A stretch of 16,724 nucleotides of DNA. Source: an uncultured Coriobacteriaceae bacterium (GTDB taxonomy: Bacteria; Actinomycetota; Coriobacteriia; Coriobacteriales; Eggerthellaceae). The notes under the pieces are model-generated. The model was not told the origin of the DNA and did no database searches. It worked only from the letters and a program-made list of their open reading frames with translations. Each line of letters starts with the position of its first letter. The first letter of the stretch is position 1. The position numbers and the translations under genes are program-made. The stretch spans positions 1-16,724 of the forward strand of contig UQDJ01000038.1 of the NCBI GenBank assembly GCA_900539675.1, written 5' to 3'. Of the stretch, positions 13,521-16,724 are shown piece after piece.

Positions 13521-16500
13521 TTATTCCGCCTCAGCAAAACCAATCGCATCAAGAGCATCGCCACAACGTTTGCAAACGTGCGGATGGTTGGGATTTCCGC
13601 CCAGTTCGCGGAAGTTCCAACAGCGAGGGCACTTTTCGCCCGTTGCTGGTACTACCTTGCATGAAAGCTCAGCACCTTCTTCAAAGGTTACCTGAGCTAC
13701 AATGAACAGCTCTTCAAATACTTCAGTATCAAACTTAGCCATCACGTCTAACAAAGCTTGCGGGGCAATAATGACTACGTTGGCTTCCTGGCTCTTGTTG
13801 ATAACCTTTTCGCTGCGGGCATCTTCTAGCGCCTTTGTTACGCATTCGCGAACGGTGATAACTTCGCCAAACGTATCCAAACAAGCCTTCAGATCCTCAT
13901 CGGCAGGCAGCGCCGGAACAAAATCTGCACGCTCAGGCCAACCAGCCAGCTGAACACTGATGGGACGATCGGCTGCGGTGCGCTCTGGCATTGGATAGTG
14001 CTCCCATACCTCTTCACAGGTGAAGGACAGAATGGGCGACATAATGCGTACCAGCACTTCCAAGATGTTCATCAGTACCGTCTGTACCGCACGACGGCGA
14101 GGAGAATCAGGCGCCTCAGAATACAGGCGATCCTTCGTAACGTCCATATACACACTGGACAAGTCATTCACGAAATCGTAGGTCAGACGATATATCGCAT
14201 TGAAGTGATATGCCTGATATTCAGCTTCGACATTCTGGAGCATCTGATAAGTCTTTGCCAACATATACTGATCAAGAGGCTCAAGCGCATCCCAGCTGGT
14301 TACGTTGTTTTTGGTGGAATCAAAATCACCCAAGTTGCCCAGCAAGAAGCGGAAGGTGTTACGGAATCGACGATACGCATCCGATACCTGCTTCAAAATA
14401 TTGTCGGAAATGCTTACGTCCTGCGAATAATCAACGCTTGATACCCACAGGCGCAAAACGTCAGCGCCATACTTCGAGCATACGTCTGCCGGGTCTACAC
14501 CGTTGCCTAACGACTTAGACATCTTGCGACCCTGTTCATCTACAGTGAAACCGCAGTGCATAACCGTCTTATACGGCGGCACGCCATAAGCGCCAATACT
14601 GGTGAGCAAAGAAGACTGGAACCATCCGCGATGCTGGTCAGAGCCTTCCAAATACATATCTGCTGGGAACCTCAAACCCTCATCTGCACGATGCTTGCAT
14701 ACGCTGGTATGAGAGACGCCAGATTCCCACCAAACGTCCAAAATGTCCTTTTCGGGAAGCACTTCGTCGCAACCGCACTTGGGGCACTTCACATCATGAG
14801 GCAGATATTCCTTAGGCGTCTTGGTAAACCAAGCGTCAGATCCTTCCTTGCGGAAAAGGTCAATAACCGCATCAAAAGTTTCCTCATTAGCGATCGTAGT
14901 GCCGCACTTTGCACACTTGAATACCGGAATAGGTACGCCCCAGGAACGCTGACGGGAAATGCACCAATCGGGACGATCAGCCACCATCGAACCAATACGA
15001 CGAGAAGCCCAGGAAGGAACCCACTTCACCTTATTTTCAATAGCGTCCAGCGCCTTTACGCGGAGGTCATTTTTATCCATAGATACAAACCACTGATCCG
15101 TTGCGCGGAAGATAACCGGCTGATGGCAGCGCCAGCAGTGCGGATAACTATGGGAAATATCTACATGAGCAACCAAGACACCCTGCTCGTCAAGCCACTT
15201 GATAATTTCAGGGTTCGCATCATCGACATCCAGGCCAGCAAAGCGACCAGCTTCATCGGTCAAAACGCCATTGTCATCAACCGGCATCAGAATGGGCAGG
15301 TCGAATTCAAGGCATACTTCATAGTCTTCTTGACCATGACCAGGAGCCGTGTGAACAGCGCCGGTACCAGAGTCAAGCGTTACATGGTCGCCATAAATCA
15401 CCATGCCCTTCAAATCTTGACGGATTGGACAGGTATAGGTGATGCCGCACAGATCACGACCCTTGACCGTAATCACCTTACCATCGGCATCCTTAACCAA
15501 CTCGTAGGTGTCCCAACCTGCAATCTTGGCAACATCTTCCACCAGATCATAGGCCAGAATGGTATGCATGCCATTAACATTGACCATGACATAGTCGGCA
15601 TTAGGAGCTAAGCATACGGCAACATTGGCAGGCAACGTCCACGGCGTCGTAGTCCAAATGGTGATGTAGACCGGATCGCTCACCCCTGCCACTTCGAAGA
15701 TAGGTGGCACTGCATCAAGCTTGAAGTTTACAAAAATGGAAGGAGAAATTTCGTCGCTATATTCAATTTCGGCTTCTGCCAAAGCCGTGTGACAACGCTT
15801 GCACCAATGGATAGGCTTACGACCACGATACACCGACCCATTCAGATACATGGTCTTGAAAATCTCAACGTCGCCCACTTCATAATCGGGGGTGAACGTC
15901 AAATAGGGATGATCCCAGTCAGCATTTACGCCGAGGCGCTTAAAGCCTTCGCGCTGAATATCAATGTTGTCGATTGCCCACTGACGGCACAGCTTACGCA
16001 AATCAGGCTGACTGGTCTGCTTCATCTTTTCTGGGCCTAACGTCTTTTCAACCATATGTTCAATAGGCTGACCATGGCAATCCCAACCCGGGATATAGGG
16101 CGTAAAGAAGCCGCGCTGAGCATGGCTCTTAATGACAAAGTCCTTCAAAACCTTATTGAAGGCGTGACCAATATGAATAGGACCATTAGCATACGGAGGG
16201 CCGTCGTGTAAAACAAACGGCTGATTATCTTTATTCTTTTCTATATAGGTAAAGAATAATCGATTGTTTTCATCCCAGAGAATATTTTCCTCCAGAAAGA
16301 AGTCAAACATTGCGGCATAGGATGTCTGGAGCCGAAGATCGGAACAGATGAGGTCAAACATAGAAATATTGTCCTCGTGTCCGCAGGCCTGGGGCGTCAT
16401 TAAAAGAAGCCCCAGATACATCTGATAGCCCCGCCAGGTGGTTCGGGGATTCCAGATATCTCTCAGGGTTGGGGACTTGACATGACCGATACGTTCCACA

Positions 16501-16544
16501 TAAAAAGCAAAGGGTGAGATTAAGTCAGAATAATCCAGTTTCAT
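13521..16544 (-). CDS. ileS: Isoleucyl-tRNA synthetase with foreign N-terminus (chimeric ORF)
   Basis: The open frame runs to 16598 (1025 aa); the best start with any support is the ATG at 16542-16544 (1007 aa), but it belongs to non-IleRS sequence. Numbering from 16598, genuine IleRS begins about residue 119-121 (KNKDNQPFVLHDGPPYANG). It shows the HIGH box (142-145), the editing domain (WTTTPWTLPAN at 315-325; GTGAVHTAPGHGQEDY at 411-426), cysteine knuckles at 562/565 and 605/608/610, KMSKS (692-696), an anticodon-binding region, and a C-terminal zinc finger with C990, C993, C1009 and C1012. The enzyme charges tRNA-Ile and hydrolyses Val-tRNA-Ile. The expected ~45-50 N-terminal residues (the TDFPMR.NLP.REPE-type block) are absent, replaced by phage-like sequence from about 16245 rightward. 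Any native leader, such as a T-box, is lost too. As drawn this is either an assembly chimera or a disrupted gene. First gene of ileS-lspA-rluD. Confidence 0.9.
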   Translation of the reverse strand: MKLDYSDLISPFAFYVERIGHVKSPTLRDIWNPRTTWRGYQMYLGLLLMTPQACGHEDNISMFDLICSDLRLQTSYAAMFDFFLEENILWDENNRLFFTYIEKNKDNQPFVLHDGPPYANGPIHIGHAFNKVLKDFVIKSHAQRGFFTPYIPGWDCHGQPIEHMVEKTLGPEKMKQTSQPDLRKLCRQWAIDNIDIQREGFKRLGVNADWDHPYLTFTPDYEVGDVEIFKTMYLNGSVYRGRKPIHWCKRCHTALAEAEIEYSDEISPSIFVNFKLDAVPPIFEVAGVSDPVYITIWTTTPWTLPANVAVCLAPNADYVMVNVNGMHTILAYDLVEDVAKIAGWDTYELVKDADGKVITVKGRDLCGITYTCPIRQDLKGMVIYGDHVTLDSGTGAVHTAPGHGQEDYEVCLEFDLPILMPVDDNGVLTDEAGRFAGLDVDDANPEIIKWLDEQGVLVAHVDISHSYPHCWRCHQPVIFRATDQWFVSMDKNDLRVKALDAIENKVKWVPSWASRRIGSMVADRPDWCISRQRSWGVPIPVFKCAKCGTTIANEETFDAVIDLFRKEGSDAWFTKTPKEYLPHDVKCPKCGCDEVLPEKDILDVWWESGVSHTSVCKHRADEGLRFPADMYLEGSDQHRGWFQSSLLTSIGAYGVPPYKTVMHCGFTVDEQGRKMSKSLGNGVDPADVCSKYGADVLRLWVSSVDYSQDVSISDNILKQVSDAYRRFRNTFRFLLGNLGDFDSTKNNVTSWDALEPLDQYMLAKTYQMLQNVEAEYQAYHFNAIYRLTYDFVNDLSSVYMDVTKDRLYSEAPDSPRRRAVQTVLMNILEVLVRIMSPILSFTCEEVWEHYPMPERTAADRPISVQLAGWPERADFVPALPADEDLKACLDTFGEVITVRECVTKALEDARSEKVINKSQEANVVIIAPQALLDVMAKFDTEVFEELFIVAQVTFEEGAELSCKVVPATGEKCPRCWNFRELGGNPNHPHVCKRCGDALDAIGFAEAE
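16245..16544 (-). pseudogene. 5' fragment of a phage tail-region-like gene joined in frame to ileS
   Basis: About 100 residues from ATG 16542-16544: MKLDYSDLISPFAFYVERIG, then IGHVKSPTLRDIW, NISMFDLICSDLRLQTSY and MFDFFLEENILWDENNRLFF. The layout (short N-terminal strand, PTLRDI, a MTP-containing helix, MFDLI, then FDFFLEE near the end) resembles small proteins encoded in tail-assembly gene blocks of Firmicutes, especially Clostridia, prophages; that is recalled family style, not a search result. The resemblance ends abruptly around residue 118 of the long frame, where IleRS sequence starts. A ribosome site AGGTGAG lies just upstream, inside the preceding gene. The true 3' end of this gene is missing. 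Confidence 0.65.
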
Positions 16545-16723
16545 CGTCTCACCTGCCTGAAATCGGGAACGAGATAAGTCATTGTCCGTCCAATCCATAA
16601 GCCGCCTGTGAAGGTTTCCACACTCTGAAGCTCAGGAAGACCGATGCCGAATTCCTTCTGACGCTGTCTTAAAAGGGCCTTGTCTGACGGATAAAGTAGT
16701 TCTTCAATGCGTTCAGCTAATAA
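16541..16723 (-). CDS. 3' end of a probable phage structural gene, cut by window edge
   Basis: The minus-strand frame is open from the window edge to a TGA at 16541-16543, giving 60 residues: LLAERIEELLYPSDKALLRQ ... EFGIGLPELQSVETFTGGLW ... TYLVPDFRQVRR. The stop overlaps the ATG of the next phage-like frame as ATGA, a translational-coupling arrangement common in phage morphogenesis operons. It has no relation to IleRS. I do not recognise the family; the phage assignment rests on the coupled neighbour. Confidence 0.55.
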   Translation of the reverse strand, partial: LLAERIEELLYPSDKALLRQRQKEFGIGLPELQSVETFTGGLWIGRTMTYLVPDFRQVRR

Positions 16724-16724
16724 A

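Noticed and set aside
14556..15611. 351-codon plus-strand open frame
   Set aside because: It lies wholly antisense to well-supported IleRS sequence with conserved motifs, shows no domain, and is a shadow frame.

Overview
The window reads as a bacterial chromosomal fragment of moderate GC (mid-40s by eye, not computed). The layout (IleRS with a C-terminal zinc finger, then signal peptidase II, then an RluD-type pseudouridine synthase), the WYL regulator, the zinc-ribbon/YARHG membrane protein and many small regulator-transporter units point to a low-GC actinomycete of the Coriobacteriia type. That assignment is an inference from protein style, not a marker-gene result. No rRNA, tRNA, CRISPR array or insertion sequence was seen.

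Left region (1-4782). Two paralogous 14-TM drug-exporter-type MFS transporters, both on the minus strand, flank a plus-strand MarR regulator. The first is cut by the window start. The second is complete and carries a C-terminal pair of CBS domains, an unusual fusion. Each transporter promoter appears to have a palindrome overlapping its -35 box. Divergent from the second transporter is a two-gene unit: a UPF0173-like metallo-beta-lactamase-fold hydrolase whose stop codon directly abuts the start of a small, Cys-containing winged-helix regulator.

Middle region (4869-11676). On the minus strand lie an AAT-type amino-acid permease, a 4-TM membrane protein with a good intrinsic terminator, a HAD phosphatase, and a zinc-ribbon/disordered/TM/YARHG protein whose disordered segment contains an Asp-Thr/Asp-Ala repeat with a 26-residue period. 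A palindrome-rich 520-bp gap leads into a plus-strand orphan gene of no recognised family. That gene ends in a strong hairpin overlapping its stop codon, converging on a WYL-domain regulator through a degenerate 18-bp tandem-repeat array.

Right region (11858-16724). A tight minus-strand operon ileS-lspA-rluD: isoleucyl-tRNA synthetase, lipoprotein signal peptidase and ribosomal-RNA-type pseudouridine synthase. The 5' end of ileS is abnormal. The first ~45-50 residues expected of IleRS are missing. In their place is an in-frame ~100-residue segment resembling a Firmicutes prophage tail-region protein, preceded by the 3' end of another gene with an ATGA overlap. This is either a chimeric contig end or a recombination event into ileS. 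It is the most important anomaly here and the IleRS start should not be trusted. I found no clearly new multi-gene system. The best candidates for novelty are the MFS-CBS fusion, the hydrolase/winged-helix pair, and the orphan gene with its palindromic leader.
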